In this document: positions 42,099 to 51,340 of the stretch, piece by piece
Numbering within the stretch: position 1 is the stretch's first letter
How the letters are laid out: each line of letters opens with the position of its first letter
Assembly (NCBI GenBank): GCA_016806145.1
Contig: CP063166.1
Coordinates: forward strand, 4,960,001-5,024,000
Length of the DNA stretch: 64,000 nt
From: Variovorax paradoxus
GTDB taxonomy: Bacteria > Pseudomonadota > Gammaproteobacteria > Burkholderiales > Burkholderiaceae_C
Reading direction: 5' to 3'
Program-made: the position numbers and the translations under genes
The notes under the pieces: generated by a model
Told to the model about the DNA's origin: nothing
Databases searched by the model: none
The model's input: only the letters and a program-made list of their open reading frames with translations

Positions 42099-44799
42099 TT
42101 TCAGCGGTGCCCAAGCCGCACCGAACGCCATCCGCCGCGAAGACTACGCACCGCCGGCCTTCTGGATCGACACCGTCGACCTCACCTTCGACCTCGACCC
42201 GGCCAAGACCCGCGTGCTCAACCGCATGCGCCTGCGCCGCAACCCCGACGTACCGGCGCAGCCGCTGCGCCTGGACGGCGACGAGCTCAACCTCGCGCGC
42301 GTGCTGGTCAACGGCCAGGGCGCCTCGTTCCGCATGGAAGGCGACCAGCTCGTGCTCGACGGCCTGCCCTCGGCGGAAGACGGCTCCTTCGAGCTCGAGC
42401 TCTTCACCACCTGCTGCCCCATCAAGAACACCAAGCTGATGGGCCTGTTCGTGAGCGAGGACACCTTCTTCACGCAGTGCGAGGCCGAGGGCTTCCGCCG
42501 CATCACCTACTTCCTCGACCGGCCCGACGTGATGGCGATGTACACCGTCACCCTGCGCGCCGCCAAGGCCGCCTACCCGGTGCTGCTGTCGAACGGCAAC
42601 CTGGTCGAGCACGGCGACCTGCCCGAGGGCCGCCACTTCGCCAAGTGGGTCGACCCCTTCAAGAAGCCCAGCTACCTGTTCGCGCTGGTCGCGGGCAAGC
42701 TGGTGGCGCGCGAGCAGCGCATCAAGGCGCGCAGCGGCAAGGAACACCTGCTGCAGGTGTACGTGCGCGCCGGCGACCTCGACAAGACCGAGCACGCGAT
42801 GAACTCGCTGATCAACTCGGTGCTGTGGGACGAGGCCCGCTTCGGCCTGCCGCTGGACCTCGACCGCTTCATGATCGTGGCCACCAGCGACTTCAACATG
42901 GGCGCCATGGAGAACAAGGGCCTGAACATCTTCAACACGAAGTACGTTCTGGCCAACCAGGCCACCGCCACCGACGCCGACTACGGCAACATCGAGAGCG
43001 TCGTCGGCCACGAGTACTTCCACAACTGGTCGGGCGACCGCGTGACCTGCCGCGACTGGTTCCAGCTCTCGCTGAAGGAAGGCCTCACCGTCTTCCGCGA
43101 CCAGGAATTCAGCCAGGACCTGTGCGCCGACGCCTCGGCGCGCGCCGTCAAGCGCATCGAGGACGTGCGCGTGCTGCGCACCGCCCAGTTCCCCGAAGAT
43201 GCCGGCCCCATGGCCCACCCGGTGCGGCCCGACAGCTACATCGAGATCAGCAACTTCTACACCGTCACCATCTACGAGAAGGGTGCCGAGGTCGTTCGCA
43301 TGATGCAGACCCTGGTGGGCCGCAAGGGCTTCGAGAAGGGCATCACCCTCTACTTCGAGCGCCACGACGGCCAGGCCGTGACCTGCGACGACTTCGCCCA
43401 GGCCATCGCCGACGCCAACCCCGACTCCGAACTCGCGCGCCTGCTGCCCCAGTTCAAGCGCTGGTACAGCCAGGCCGGCACCCCGCGCCTGAAGGCCAGC
43501 GGCGTGTACGACAGCGCCAACCGCAGCTACACCCTGAGCGTGCTGCAGAGCTGCCCGCCCACCCCGGGCCAGCCCAACAAAGACCCGTTCGTCATTCCGC
43601 TCAACCTCGGCCTGCTCGACGCCAGCGGCCGCGAGCTGCCCGTGCAGCTCGAGGGCGAGGCCGAAGGCAGCGCCGGCACCCGCACCCTGGTGCTGTCGCG
43701 CGCCGGCGAGCAGTTCACCTTCACCAACCTCGACGCCGAGCCCGTGCCCTCGATCCTGCGCGGCTTCAGCGCGCCGGTGATCCTCGACTTCGAATACAGC
43801 GACGCCCAGCTGCTGACCCTGCTGGCCAACGACCCCGATCCCTTCAACCGCTGGGAAGCCGGCCAGCGCCTCGGCCTGCGCGCCGCGCTGCAGGGCATCG
43901 CCGCGCTGGCCACCGACACCACCCCGGTGCTCGGCGAGGCCTACCTCGAGGCCATGCGCAGCGTGCTGCGCCATCCGCAGCTCGACCCTGCCTTCAAGGA
44001 GCTGGTGCTCACCCTGCCGTCGGATACCTACATCGCCGAGCAGCTCGACGTGGTCGATCCGCAGCGCGTGCACCTCGTGCGCGAAGCCATGCGCGCCCAG
44101 CTCGCCACCGCCCTCTTCGGCGACTGGCAGCAGGCCTACGAGGCGCACCACGACACCGGCGCCTACAGCCCCGATCCGCTGAGCTCGGGCCGCCGCGCCC
44201 TGGCCGGCATGGCGCTCAACTTCCTGTGCCTGGCCGCGCGCTCCTCGGGCGACACCGTCTGGCCCGGCAAGACCCTGCAGCGCTTCAAGGACGCGGGCAA
44301 CATGACCGACCGCTTCAACGCGCTCAACGCCCTCGTCTCGTCGGGCCACACCCTGGCCGCGCAGGCGCTCGCGCGCTTCCATGCCCTGTTCAAGAACGAG
44401 GCCCTGGTCATCGACAAGTGGTTCTCGCTGCAGGCCGGCGCCAGCGACCGCGGCGGCGACATCCTGCCGCTGGTGAAGCAGCTCATGAAGCACCCCGACT
44501 TCTCGCTGAAGAACCCCAACCGCGCGCGCAGCGTCATCTTCAGCTACTGCAGCGCCAACCCCGGTGCCTTCCACCGCCCCGACGCCGCCGGCTACGTGTT
44601 CTGGAGCGAGCGCGTCATCGAGCTCGACGCCCTCAACCCCCAGGTGGCCGCCCGCCTCGCGCGCGCCCTCGACCGCTGGAGCAAGCTCGCCGAGCCCTAC
44701 CGCAGCGCCGCGCGCGAAGCCATCGCGCGCGTGGCCGCCAAGCCCGACCTGAGCAAGGACACCCACGAGGTCGTGACCCGCGCCCTGGCCGGCAGCTGA
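42082..44799 (+). CDS. pepN: Aminopeptidase N
   Basis: 905-residue M1 zinc metallopeptidase that removes N-terminal residues from peptides in the cytoplasm. The exopeptidase motif G-A-M-E-N lies at 274-278. The zinc site H-E-Y-F-H is at 310-314, with the third ligand expected in the K-E-G-L-T segment at about 333. Length and motifs fit the gamma/betaproteobacterial PepN class rather than the shorter M1 forms. It overlaps the HAD gene and precedes fbp by 43 bases. Confidence 0.97.
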   Translation: MPLLPDFSGAQAAPNAIRREDYAPPAFWIDTVDLTFDLDPAKTRVLNRMRLRRNPDVPAQPLRLDGDELNLARVLVNGQGASFRMEGDQLVLDGLPSAEDGSFELELFTTCCPIKNTKLMGLFVSEDTFFTQCEAEGFRRITYFLDRPDVMAMYTVTLRAAKAAYPVLLSNGNLVEHGDLPEGRHFAKWVDPFKKPSYLFALVAGKLVAREQRIKARSGKEHLLQVYVRAGDLDKTEHAMNSLINSVLWDEARFGLPLDLDRFMIVATSDFNMGAMENKGLNIFNTKYVLANQATATDADYGNIESVVGHEYFHNWSGDRVTCRDWFQLSLKEGLTVFRDQEFSQDLCADASARAVKRIEDVRVLRTAQFPEDAGPMAHPVRPDSYIEISNFYTVTIYEKGAEVVRMMQTLVGRKGFEKGITLYFERHDGQAVTCDDFAQAIADANPDSELARLLPQFKRWYSQAGTPRLKASGVYDSANRSYTLSVLQSCPPTPGQPNKDPFVIPLNLGLLDASGRELPVQLEGEAEGSAGTRTLVLSRAGEQFTFTNLDAEPVPSILRGFSAPVILDFEYSDAQLLTLLANDPDPFNRWEAGQRLGLRAALQGIAALATDTTPVLGEAYLEAMRSVLRHPQLDPAFKELVLTLPSDTYIAEQLDVVDPQRVHLVREAMRAQLATALFGDWQQAYEAHHDTGAYSPDPLSSGRRALAGMALNFLCLAARSSGDTVWPGKTLQRFKDAGNMTDRFNALNALVSSGHTLAAQALARFHALFKNEALVIDKWFSLQAGASDRGGDILPLVKQLMKHPDFSLKNPNRARSVIFSYCSANPGAFHRPDAAGYVFWSERVIELDALNPQVAARLARALDRWSKLAEPYRSAAREAIARVAAKPDLSKDTHEVVTRALAGS

Positions 44800-44842
44800 C
44801 CGGCACCACCGCAACGCATCGAAGAGAAACAGAAGAACCCTC

Positions 44843-45856
44843 ATGGCTCAACAGAAGATTTCCCTCACCCGCTACCTCGTCGAACAGCAGCGCGCCGACG
44901 GCCTCATCCCCGGCCAGCTGCGGCTGCTGCTCGAAGTGGTGGCCCGTGCCTGCAAGAGCATCAGCCAGGCCGTCAACAAGGGCGCCCTGGGCGGCGTGCT
45001 CGGCACCGCCGAGAGCGAGAACGTGCAGGGTGAGATCCAGAAGAAGCTGGACATCATCGCCAACGAGGTCCTGATCGAGGCCAACGAATGGGGCGGCCAC
45101 CTCGCCGCCATGGCCAGCGAGGAGATGGACAGCATCTACGTCGTGCCCAACCGCTACCCGCAAGGCGAGTACCTGCTCATGTTCGACCCGCTCGACGGCA
45201 GCAGCAACATCGACGTCAACGTCAGCATCGGCACCATCTTCAGCGTGCTCAAGAAGCCCGACGAGCACCCCGGCGTGCAGGAGGGCGACTTCCTTCAGGC
45301 CGGCACCCAGCAGGTGGCGGCCGGCTACTGCATCTACGGCCCGCAGACCACCCTCGTGCTGACCGTAGGCAACGGCGTCGCCATGTTCACCCTCGACCGC
45401 GAGCAGGGCAGCTTCGTGCTGACGCAGGAAGACATCCAGATTCCGCCCGACACCAAGGAATTCGCGATCAACATGAGCAACATGCGCCACTGGGACGAGC
45501 CCGTGAAGCGCTACATCGACGAATGCCTGGCCGGCAAGGAAGGCCCGCGCGGCAAGGACTTCAACATGCGCTGGATCGCCAGCATGGTGGCCGACGTGCA
45601 CCGCATCCTGATGCGCGGCGGCGTGTTCCTGTACCCCTGGGACAAGCGCGAGCCCGAGAAGGCCGGCAAGCTGCGCCTGATGTACGAGGCCAACCCCATG
45701 AGCTGGCTGGTGGAACAGGCTGGCGGCGCCGCCACCAACGGCAAGCAGCGCATCCTGGACCTTCAGCCCACCAAGCTGCACGAGCGCGTCAGCGTGATGT
45801 TGGGTTCGCGAAACGAAGTCGAGCGCCTGACGCAGTACCACGCTCAAAAGCCCTGA
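44843..45856 (+). CDS. fbp: Fructose-1,6-bisphosphatase class 1
   Basis: 337 residues; gluconeogenic phosphatase. The metal-binding and substrate motif [10 protein letters not shown] is at about 115-124, and a typical [17 protein letters not shown] run is near the C-terminus. It follows pepN by 43 bases and is probably in the same transcript. Its 3' end is followed at once by the tRNA-Thr promoter. Confidence 0.98.
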   Translation: MAQQKISLTRYLVEQQRADGLIPGQLRLLLEVVARACKSISQAVNKGALGGVLGTAESENVQGEIQKKLDIIANEVLIEANEWGGHLAAMASEEMDSIYVVPNRYPQGEYLLMFDPLDGSSNIDVNVSIGTIFSVLKKPDEHPGVQEGDFLQAGTQQVAAGYCIYGPQTTLVLTVGNGVAMFTLDREQGSFVLTQEDIQIPPDTKEFAINMSNMRHWDEPVKRYIDECLAGKEGPRGKDFNMRWIASMVADVHRILMRGGVFLYPWDKREPEKAGKLRLMYEANPMSWLVEQAGGAATNGKQRILDLQPTKLHERVSVMLGSRNEVERLTQYHAQKP

Positions 45857-45865
45857 AAACCTGGC

Positions 45866-45871
45866 TATAAT
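45866..45871 (+). promoter_or_regulatory. -10 element before tRNA-Thr
   Basis: A perfect TATAAT 11 bases upstream of the tRNA-Thr 5' end and just after the fbp stop. No convincing -35 was found at 17 bases, so the promoter strength is uncertain. Confidence 0.55.
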
Positions 45872-45881
45872 CGCAGGCTTC

Positions 45882-45957
45882 GCCGGTGTAGCTCAGTCGG
45901 TAGAGCAGCTCATTCGTAATGAGAAGGTCGGGTGTTCGATTCATCTCTCCGGCACCA
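45882..45957 (+). tRNA. tRNA-Thr (anticodon CGT)
   Basis: A 76-base cloverleaf with encoded CCA: D-stem GCTC/GAGC and anticodon loop TTCGTAA. The acceptor GCCGGTG pairs with CTCCGGC with one T-T mismatch near its base, and the T-stem uses G-T pairs. It decodes ACG. It borders the accessory region to its right. Confidence 0.95.
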
Positions 45958-45961
45958 ATCT

Positions 45962-45999
45962 AAAAAGCCCCGCTATTGAAAAGATAGCGGGGCTTTTTT
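45962..45999 (+). terminator. Rho-independent terminator after tRNA-Thr
   Basis: A 13-base stem (AAAAGCCCCGCTAT / ATAGCGGGGCTTTT) with a short AT-rich loop and a T run, four bases past the tRNA CCA. Confidence 0.95.
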
Positions 46000-46014
46000 C
46001 CTTGTGGCAGCCTC

Positions 46015-46524
46015 ATGTCTCGTCGCTCGATTCATATGACGCGCGTGTTTCACACCTCCTTGCCCAAGAGCAAGCGCCTCGTCGGTGTCATCGCCGTCGC
46101 CCTGCATCTGCTCAGCGCTTCGCCGGCTTACGCCCAGCCCAAGGTCTACCGATGCGAGGCAAACGGCAAAGTCTCCTACTCAGACGCTCCCTGTGTAGGC
46201 GCCAAAGTCATCGACGCAACGCCGACCCAAGGCATGGACAAGATGGGCGGGAGCTCTCGCAAGGGCCGCGAAGTTCAGCAAGATGAGTTTCATCGACAGT
46301 TCGACAAGGCTCTGCGCCCCTTGCACGGGCGCTCACACGAAGAGATGAACGTTGCACGCCGCCGCGTGCACCTTCCGGCGGGCGATCAGGCGCAGTGCAG
46401 CCATCTTGATCGACAACTGACCGCCCTGGAAGCCGACGCAAGTCGTGCGACTGGAGAGGCAAAACCCAAAGCAGACGTAGAGCTCTACAAGGCGCGCAAG
46501 CGCTTTTTCAACTTGAAGTGCTGA
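46015..46524 (+). CDS. DUF4124-type exported protein
   Basis: About 169 residues with a signal peptide ending at S-P-A-Y-A-Q, so exported. The next stretch, K-V-Y-R-C-E-A-N-G-K-V-S-Y-S-D-A-P-C, is the DUF4124 signature, with two Cys that could form a disulfide. The C-terminal part is a basic, helical region ending in a Cys. Function unknown. Starts at 46015 or 46036 are both possible and neither has a clear ribosome site. The visible base composition is less GC-rich than the flanking core genes. Confidence 0.75.
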   Translation: MSRRSIHMTRVFHTSLPKSKRLVGVIAVALHLLSASPAYAQPKVYRCEANGKVSYSDAPCVGAKVIDATPTQGMDKMGGSSRKGREVQQDEFHRQFDKALRPLHGRSHEEMNVARRRVHLPAGDQAQCSHLDRQLTALEADASRATGEAKPKADVELYKARKRFFNLKC

Positions 46525-46550
46525 GCACTGCAAGTGCATCGAGACTCCCA

Positions 46551-47390
46551 CTAAGGCTCGATGGTGCGCAGTTTCTCGACCAACCCATCGTTTTTCAGCT
46601 TGGCGTGCTCACCGTAGTGCACTTCACGGTGGCACGTCGGGCAAAGCGCCGCGACGAATCGAGGATGGTCAGGACCGCCATCTGAAACGCGGGTGGTGTG
46701 GTGGGGTTCCAAGTAGTGATCCCCGCCCTTCCGTTTGAACGGCGCGGGCTGCTCACAGAGCTCGCAGCACCCGGCGGCGCGCAACAGAACGTAGTCTCGA
46801 ACCGTGCGGCTGCGTTCATAGACCGCCCGCGATCCACTCTTACTGTTGATCGAGCCATCGACCTTGGCAGCAGCAATCGCTCTGCGTCGTGCCTCTTCCA
46901 ACGAGAGATCCTCCGACGCATCGATCTCATCCAGGAGTTCTCGATGCTCCAGATGGCCAATTGGCACCAGCCTGAACACAATCGCATTTCGATCCAAGCC
47001 ATCCGTGTCTGGCTTCACGATCCACTCGTGCCCGCCATAGACAAACTCGCCGACGTAACGCTGCGCCCCCTTCTTCAACGTGCGGAAGAGATGGAGCGCC
47101 TTCGCGTTCATTGAGTGCTGCAGGATCGCTAGGTTGCCACGCGTCATCTTCATGTCACCGCGCTGTCCCTCGCCCGTATAGAGAAACGTGCCGTCGTCCT
47201 CGGGGTGATCAGCGTACCCATGACGGGTACCGCTATGCCCTGCGAACAAAAAGATCAACGGATAGAGCGAAGACGATGAGATGCCACTTTGCCAGCCGCC
47301 GCCATACGGCTTGTGAAGCTCCGATCGTCGGTCGTAGATTTCACCGATCACAAAAGACGGCGACACATGGCTTGGATCGGGCACAGACAC
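46551..47390 (-). CDS. HNH endonuclease, ScoMcrA-like modification-dependent type
   Basis: 279 residues. The first half has I-Y-D-R-R-S-E-L-H-K-P-Y-G-G, I-F-L-F-A-G-H-S-G and D-G-T-F-L-Y-T-G-E-G-Q. These are seen in the SRA-like module of ScoMcrA-type enzymes, which read modified DNA (methylation or phosphorothioate). The C-terminal half is an HNH nuclease: C-E-L-C, then Y-L-E-P-H-H, and C-P-T-C-H-R-E-V-H. The GTG start at 47390 gives the conserved N-terminus. No partner genes are beside it. Base composition is lower in GC than the core genes, so transfer is likely. The substrate is inferred. Confidence 0.83.
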   Translation of the reverse strand: MSVPDPSHVSPSFVIGEIYDRRSELHKPYGGGWQSGISSSSLYPLIFLFAGHSGTRHGYADHPEDDGTFLYTGEGQRGDMKMTRGNLAILQHSMNAKALHLFRTLKKGAQRYVGEFVYGGHEWIVKPDTDGLDRNAIVFRLVPIGHLEHRELLDEIDASEDLSLEEARRRAIAAAKVDGSINSKSGSRAVYERSRTVRDYVLLRAAGCCELCEQPAPFKRKGGDHYLEPHHTTRVSDGGPDHPRFVAALCPTCHREVHYGEHAKLKNDGLVEKLRTIEP

Positions 47391-47641
47391 GTCTTTCTAC
47401 GGCGGCGACTCGTGGCAGAGAAGGTTGATAACGTTTATGAATATACGTTAACTAAACCTTTCCAACCTCGAGGCCCCCTACGCATCTTCCCCTTGAGGCA
47501 TTGCGGTCGCGTACCTCAAGCCCGCTTGACGCTAAGGTTCGTGAACACTCCCGCGACAAATGTCAATCACCCGGAGTGACGTTCACCTCTCCGCCTCGCC
47601 CTCCTACGATCCTCCCAAGCAAAGGGGCCAAGAGGATCGAA

Positions 47642-47974
47642 ATGCCACAGTACTGCGTCAACAAGACCGCACAACTCAATGGCGACCATGAGGTACACGC
47701 ACAGGGGTGCATTTTTTGGCCGCATCCGGTGAACACGCTGTCGCTCGACTGGCACGAGGACTGCCGTTCGGCGATGCAGACGGCGCGGGCGTTCTATCGG
47801 CAAGTCAACGGCTGCCGATACTGCACGCCGGCCTGCCACACGGGGCCACGCGCGTCGAACGACGACATCGGGCCGATCAGCTATCGCGGTGCATCCAAAG
47901 AAGATTCGGGGCCGGAATTTGTCTCGGCCCAATCGCTGCGTTTGCGTGAGATCAAGCAGCGCCTGGGCTGCTGA
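47642..47974 (+). CDS. Small Cys-rich hypothetical protein
   Basis: 110 residues. The N-terminal part reads M-P-Q-Y-C-V-N-K-T-A-Q-L-N-G-D-H-E-V-H, followed by spaced Cys (C-I-F-W, D-C-R-S-A, C-R-Y-C, A-C-H-T-G). This is a probable metal-binding or zinc-ribbon-like protein. The same N-terminal pattern occurs in short proteins of mobile regions in other proteobacteria. AGAGGA is six bases before the ATG. It is divergent from the HNH gene, and the 251-base gap between them holds two ACGTT-type palindromes near 47428-47450. Function unknown. Confidence 0.65.
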   Translation: MPQYCVNKTAQLNGDHEVHAQGCIFWPHPVNTLSLDWHEDCRSAMQTARAFYRQVNGCRYCTPACHTGPRASNDDIGPISYRGASKEDSGPEFVSAQSLRLREIKQRLGC

Positions 47975-48239
47975 GCGCGCCCGGGCCGCGAAGGACCTGA
48001 GGCGCCACCTCCTGCAGCAGGCATTCAGCGTCGCGTGTGAGGTCGCTGGCGATCCACAACATCATGTCGCGCCGCCGCGGGCCTATCTCCTCGAACCATT
48101 CGCTGCCCATGCCGTAGCAACTGCTCAGCAGCGCATGCAGTTGGGACAACTTGTTCTCGAGTAGATCGAATGCATCCGGCGTGGTGGGCGGGATGAACGC
48201 GGAGGGCGCGGGGGCGCCGGCCATAATCTCTTCAGCCAT
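47952..48239 (-). CDS. Hypothetical 95-residue protein
   Basis: Helical-looking sequence (D-A-F-D-L-L-E-N-K-L-S-Q-L-H-A-L-L, then W-F-E-E-I-G-P-R-R-R-D-M-M-L-W-I-A-S-D-L) with no family recognised. ATG at 48239 has AAAGG upstream; a GTG at 48269 would add ten residues. It overlaps the end of the Cys-rich gene on the other strand by 23 bases. Probably a small accessory gene of the island. Confidence 0.5.
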   Translation of the reverse strand: MAEEIMAGAPAPSAFIPPTTPDAFDLLENKLSQLHALLSSCYGMGSEWFEEIGPRRRDMMLWIASDLTRDAECLLQEVAPQVLRGPGALSSPGAA

Positions 48240-48281
48240 TTGGTGTGCTGCCTTTCCAAAGATGTGCACGTCACTTGGTTA

Positions 48282-48320
48282 GACGGCCGGGGTGTTAGCG
48301 CACCTCGGCCGTCGCCTTTT
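48282..48320. terminator. Hairpin with one mismatch and T-run
   Basis: GACGGCCGGGGTG (48282-48294) pairs with CACCTCGGCCGTC (48301-48313) with one G-T, followed by CTTTT. It can serve as terminator for plus-strand transcription. No plus-strand gene ends close by, so its owner is unclear. The stretch 48321-48467 shows nothing else. Confidence 0.55.
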
Positions 48321-48467
48321 GTGCCTCGCCTTTGCGCTTGCTAGGGGAGCTTGCGCGGGGCGTGACCCCTTGGAATGTAGGGAGAGAACGAGGACCAGGC
48401 TAGGCCCTTGGGGTGAACAATTGTGGACCCGGCGATTTGGTTGGCGCGGTCGTGACAAGCGCGCAAC

Positions 48468-48794
48468 TCAGCGCGACATCAACGCCCGAAACCGCTCGAA
48501 GTAATCCCCACTCCACCGCCCATAAACCTCCGCATCGAGGTTCTCGATCCTGTAGAGATCGTTCGCATCGAAGTGCGAGAACAGACAGCGCAACATGCCC
48601 AGCATCACCCAGTGCGCGAGCCGGCGGTCCTCGGGGCTCACCTCGTCCTGGCCCAGCACGCATTCGATGTCGGCGATGAGCGGCACGAGCAGGGCCTCGT
48701 CGAACACGCGGTCCTTGAACAGCGCGTGGCAGAAGGTGCCTTCGATCTCGTCGTTCTAGTTGTTGCGCAGGCTCTCGCGCGCGGCCTCGATATC
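48468..48794 (-). pseudogene. Nonsense-interrupted hypothetical gene
   Basis: Reading down the minus strand, D-I-E-A-A-R-E-S-L-R-N-N runs into a TAG at 48758-48756. It then continues in the same frame with N-D-E-I-E-G-T-F-C-H-A-L-F-K-D and on to a normal stop at 48468. The sequence on both sides has coding-like composition. Upstream of 48794 the frame loses any recognisable pattern. This looks like one gene broken by a stop mutation and 5' loss. A GTG at 48707 could still start a 79-residue fragment. Family not recognised. Confidence 0.55.
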
Positions 48795-48975
48795 CGAGCC
48801 CCCTGTGCCTGGCGGCTTTCCGGCCCGTGGATTCATTCCTGGTTCCGCCCGGATGGAACGCGCCCTTCGACGCGTTGTTCTTCGAGAAGACTGGCCGTGG
48901 TTGCCTTGCAGATTGGCGAGGTGCCCTGCAAAGTTTCGCCGGCGCGCCACGCACGCCGGCCTGCACGCGCGGTGC

Positions 48976-49458
48976 TCAGGCTTCCTTGTTTTCCTTGATG
49001 TTCCAGCCGAGCTGGGTTTCGGCGCCCTTGCCGCCCTTGTCGGTCTGTTCCCAGTACTGCTGCTTGACCTTGGCGGCCTGGAACGCGTACTGCACGAACA
49101 CCGCGTCGCTGCCCTGCTCGGCCGTGTACTGCACCGAGGTGACCAGCACTTCCTCGAGCGTCACGCGCGTGTATTCGATCTGCGAGCCGCCGGCCTTGCA
49201 TACCGACACTTCCACCTTGCTCAGGTGCTTGCCGCTGGCGCAGTTCTTCAGCACGGCCGGTGCCGCCTTGTCGATGCGCGCGAGCACCTGCAGGTCGTTG
49301 AAGCTGGCCTTGCCCACGCCGCCACCGCCACCGCTGACCATGTTGCCGGGCTGGGTCGCGCCCCATGCGAAGGACCTGATGTCCGTCCAGTCCTTGTGGT
49401 TCGCGTCCTTCGATTCACCATTCGCGCCTTCGACGCGCATGAACATGTCTACCGCCAT
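48976..49458 (-). CDS. hcp: Hcp-family type VI secretion protein (orphan)
   Basis: 160 residues, the normal Hcp length. Typical features are M-A-V-D-M-F-M-R-V at the start and W-T-D-I-R-S-F-A-W-G. The middle G-K-A-S-F-N-D-L-Q-V-L-A-R-I-D-K-A is that of the Hcp1 fold, and Y-W-E-Q-T-D-K-G-G lies near the end. Hcp rings form the inner tube of the type VI system and carry effectors. No other T6SS gene or toxin/immunity pair is nearby, so this is an orphan copy that would rely on a cluster elsewhere. The adjacent minus-strand gene is the broken hypothetical. Confidence 0.9.
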   Translation of the reverse strand: MAVDMFMRVEGANGESKDANHKDWTDIRSFAWGATQPGNMVSGGGGGVGKASFNDLQVLARIDKAAPAVLKNCASGKHLSKVEVSVCKAGGSQIEYTRVTLEEVLVTSVQYTAEQGSDAVFVQYAFQAAKVKQQYWEQTDKGGKGAETQLGWNIKENKEA

Positions 49459-49621
49459 GAGCTGCTCCCGTGTTGCGTTGAAACCGCCCGAACGGTAGGT
49501 GAAGCGCGACGGGCTCGCCAGTGCAGAAGGTCACGGCGAAAAAAGCACTACGCGCTCGGAACCTGAAGACCAATCGATTCTTTCAGGGGCTTTGCGCGCG
49601 AAGGCCGAAACGAGGCGACAC

Positions 49622-49652
49622 AAAAAAGCCCGTCATCTCACGATGACGGGCC
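49622..49652 (-). terminator. Rho-independent terminator after the sirtuin gene
   Basis: GCCCGTCAT / ATGACGGGC stem with CTCACG loop; on the minus strand it ends in TTTTTT. It lies 15 bases after the sirtuin stop. Confidence 0.85.
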
Positions 49653-49666
49653 TGCGTTGGCGACAG

Positions 49667-50383
49667 CTAGTTGCCGGTTCGCTGCGCCTCCGCGAGCCAG
49701 CGCGCGACGAGCGCCGGCACCTGCTCGGTCGCCTTGCCGCGCATGAAGACGAAGCCGCGCGGCACCTGCTCCATCTCGAGCGACACCAGCACCTTCTCGG
49801 CACTCTGGTGCGCATAGCGCGCGAGCGAGGCGGCCGGTTGCACCGCGAGCGAGGTGCCCACCACCAGCACGCGCGCGGCGGTGGTGACGTGCATCAGCGC
49901 CTCGTCGAAATGCTGCACCGATTCGCCGAACCACACGATATCGGGCCGCAGTTGCGTGCCGTCTTCGCACAGCCGGCCCATCTCGATCGGCGCGCCGTCG
50001 ATGCGATAGCGATGACGACGGGGCGAAGTACCGCGCGCATACGCGAGCTCTCCATGGATGTGCAGCACCTGCGTGGAGCCCGCGCGCTCGTGCAGCGCAT
50101 CGACGTTCTGCGTGACGATGACCACCTCGTAGGCCGGCTCGAGCGAGGCGATGGCCGCGTGCGCCGCATTGGGCTGGGCCGCCCAGGCCTTCTGGCGGCG
50201 CTCGTTGTAGAAGGCCTGCACGGTCTCGGGATGGCGCTGCCAGCCCTCGGGGCTCGCGAGCTCCTGCCACGGGTGGTTGTTCCACAGGCCGTTGGCATCG
50301 CGGAAGGTGGGCAGGCCGCTTTCGGCGCTCACGCCCGAGCCCGAGAGCACGACGATCTTGCGGGGTTGAACGGTGGTTGTCAT
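49667..50383 (-). CDS. SIR2-family NAD-dependent protein deacylase lacking the zinc cysteines
   Basis: 238 residues. The NAD-binding G-S-G-V-S-A-E-S-G-L-P-T-F-R is at 15-28, T-Q-N-V-D-A-L-H at 91-98 and the catalytic His110 in H-I-H-G-E-L. The segment 114-150, where sirtuins usually carry two C-x-x-C pairs, contains only Cys139. W-F-G-E at 151-154 and a C-terminal V-G-T-S-L-A-V-Q-P-A are intact. So the catalytic core is present but the zinc ribbon is reduced. It may be an active deacylase with a substitute fold, or a variant with other NAD chemistry. Substrates unknown. Confidence 0.9.
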   Translation of the reverse strand: MTTTVQPRKIVVLSGSGVSAESGLPTFRDANGLWNNHPWQELASPEGWQRHPETVQAFYNERRQKAWAAQPNAAHAAIASLEPAYEVVIVTQNVDALHERAGSTQVLHIHGELAYARGTSPRRHRYRIDGAPIEMGRLCEDGTQLRPDIVWFGESVQHFDEALMHVTTAARVLVVGTSLAVQPAASLARYAHQSAEKVLVSLEMEQVPRGFVFMRGKATEQVPALVARWLAEAQRTGN

Positions 50384-50500
50384 GAAGAGGACTCCGAGGG
50401 GAACAAGAAGAGCACGACGGCATCGAACGCTCGCCGTGAGAATGCCAGAAGCACGCCGCGGCGCCCTCGCACCGGCCGCACACGCACCTCCACACACGCC

Positions 50501-51337
50501 ATGAACCGCACCACCCCTTCGACCCGACCGCTGCAGCGCTTCTACCTTCTCGCCGTCGCCCTCGTGGTGCTCCTCGGTTGCTGGGTCGCGCCGATCGACA
50601 CACCCGCGCGCGCACAGGTCGAGGACGGACTCAAGCGCGCCCTCACCACCTTCGCCGCCGCACGCGCGCTCGGCGCGGTGGTGTCGGTGGCGCAAGGCAC
50701 GCAGGTCGACGCCACGCCCGGCGGCATCGGCGTGAGCCTCGCGCCGGGCCAGGCGCTCAAGCCGCTCAACGAACTGATCGAACAGTTCGCGGCCATCATG
50801 CTGGCGGCCAGCGTGTCCTTCGGCATCCAGCTCGTGCTGCTCAAGATCGGCGCGCATGCGTACATGTCGGTGCTGGTCTGCGCTGTGGCACTGGCATGGA
50901 TCGCCTGGCGCTGGCACAGCGGTCGTTCGCCGCGCTGGCTGCAGTCGCTGTTGATCGGGCTGCTGCTGGTGCGCTTCGCGGTGCCGCTGTCGGCCATGGC
51001 CAACGAGGCTCTGTACCGCGTCTTCATGGCCGACGAGTACCAGTCGGCGCTCGCGCTGATCGAGAAGTCTCCGGCCGCCGTGGTCGACACCACGCAGGAG
51101 GCGCAGCCCAATGCGCAGGAGGGCTGGAAGGAACGCATCGAACGCTGGCTGCCGAAGCTGCCGAACCTCAAGGCCACCTACGACCAGATCATCCGCTCGG
51201 CCTCGGACTGGGCCGAGCGCATCGTGAAGCTGATCGCGCTGTTCGCGCTGCAGACGGTGGTGCTGCCGATCGCGCTGTTGTGGATGGCATGGCGGGTGGC
51301 GCGGGCGCTGGTGCGCGAGCCGGCCCGGGCCGCATGA
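50501..51337 (+). CDS. Hypothetical inner-membrane protein
   Basis: 278 residues. There is an N-terminal hydrophobic segment (about 14-30) and further segments near 90-115, 118-135, 145-165 and 242-268. Between 170 and 235 lies a soluble helical stretch with E-R-I-E-R-W-L-P-K-L-P-N-L. Family not recognised. The gene is divergent from the sirtuin gene across 117 bases. It is followed by a tRNA-like remnant. Membrane location is clear; function unknown. Confidence 0.7.
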   Translation: MNRTTPSTRPLQRFYLLAVALVVLLGCWVAPIDTPARAQVEDGLKRALTTFAAARALGAVVSVAQGTQVDATPGGIGVSLAPGQALKPLNELIEQFAAIMLAASVSFGIQLVLLKIGAHAYMSVLVCAVALAWIAWRWHSGRSPRWLQSLLIGLLLVRFAVPLSAMANEALYRVFMADEYQSALALIEKSPAAVVDTTQEAQPNAQEGWKERIERWLPKLPNLKATYDQIIRSASDWAERIVKLIALFALQTVVLPIALLWMAWRVARALVREPARAA

Positions 51338-51340
51338 ATT

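Noticed and set aside
41842..44844. 1000-codon minus-strand frame over pepN
   Set aside because: Antisense shadow of the strong M1 peptidase gene, which has GAMEN and HEXXH motifs.
45882..45957. Direct repeat of the tRNA-Thr 3' end that would mark an att site to the right
   Set aside because: I searched the following 6 kb by eye for a copy of the CTCCGGCACCA end and found none; only an unrelated tRNA 3' half at 51341 was seen.
48756..48950. A separate 64-residue gene
   Set aside because: It is the upstream part of the interrupted frame and most of it lacks coding character.
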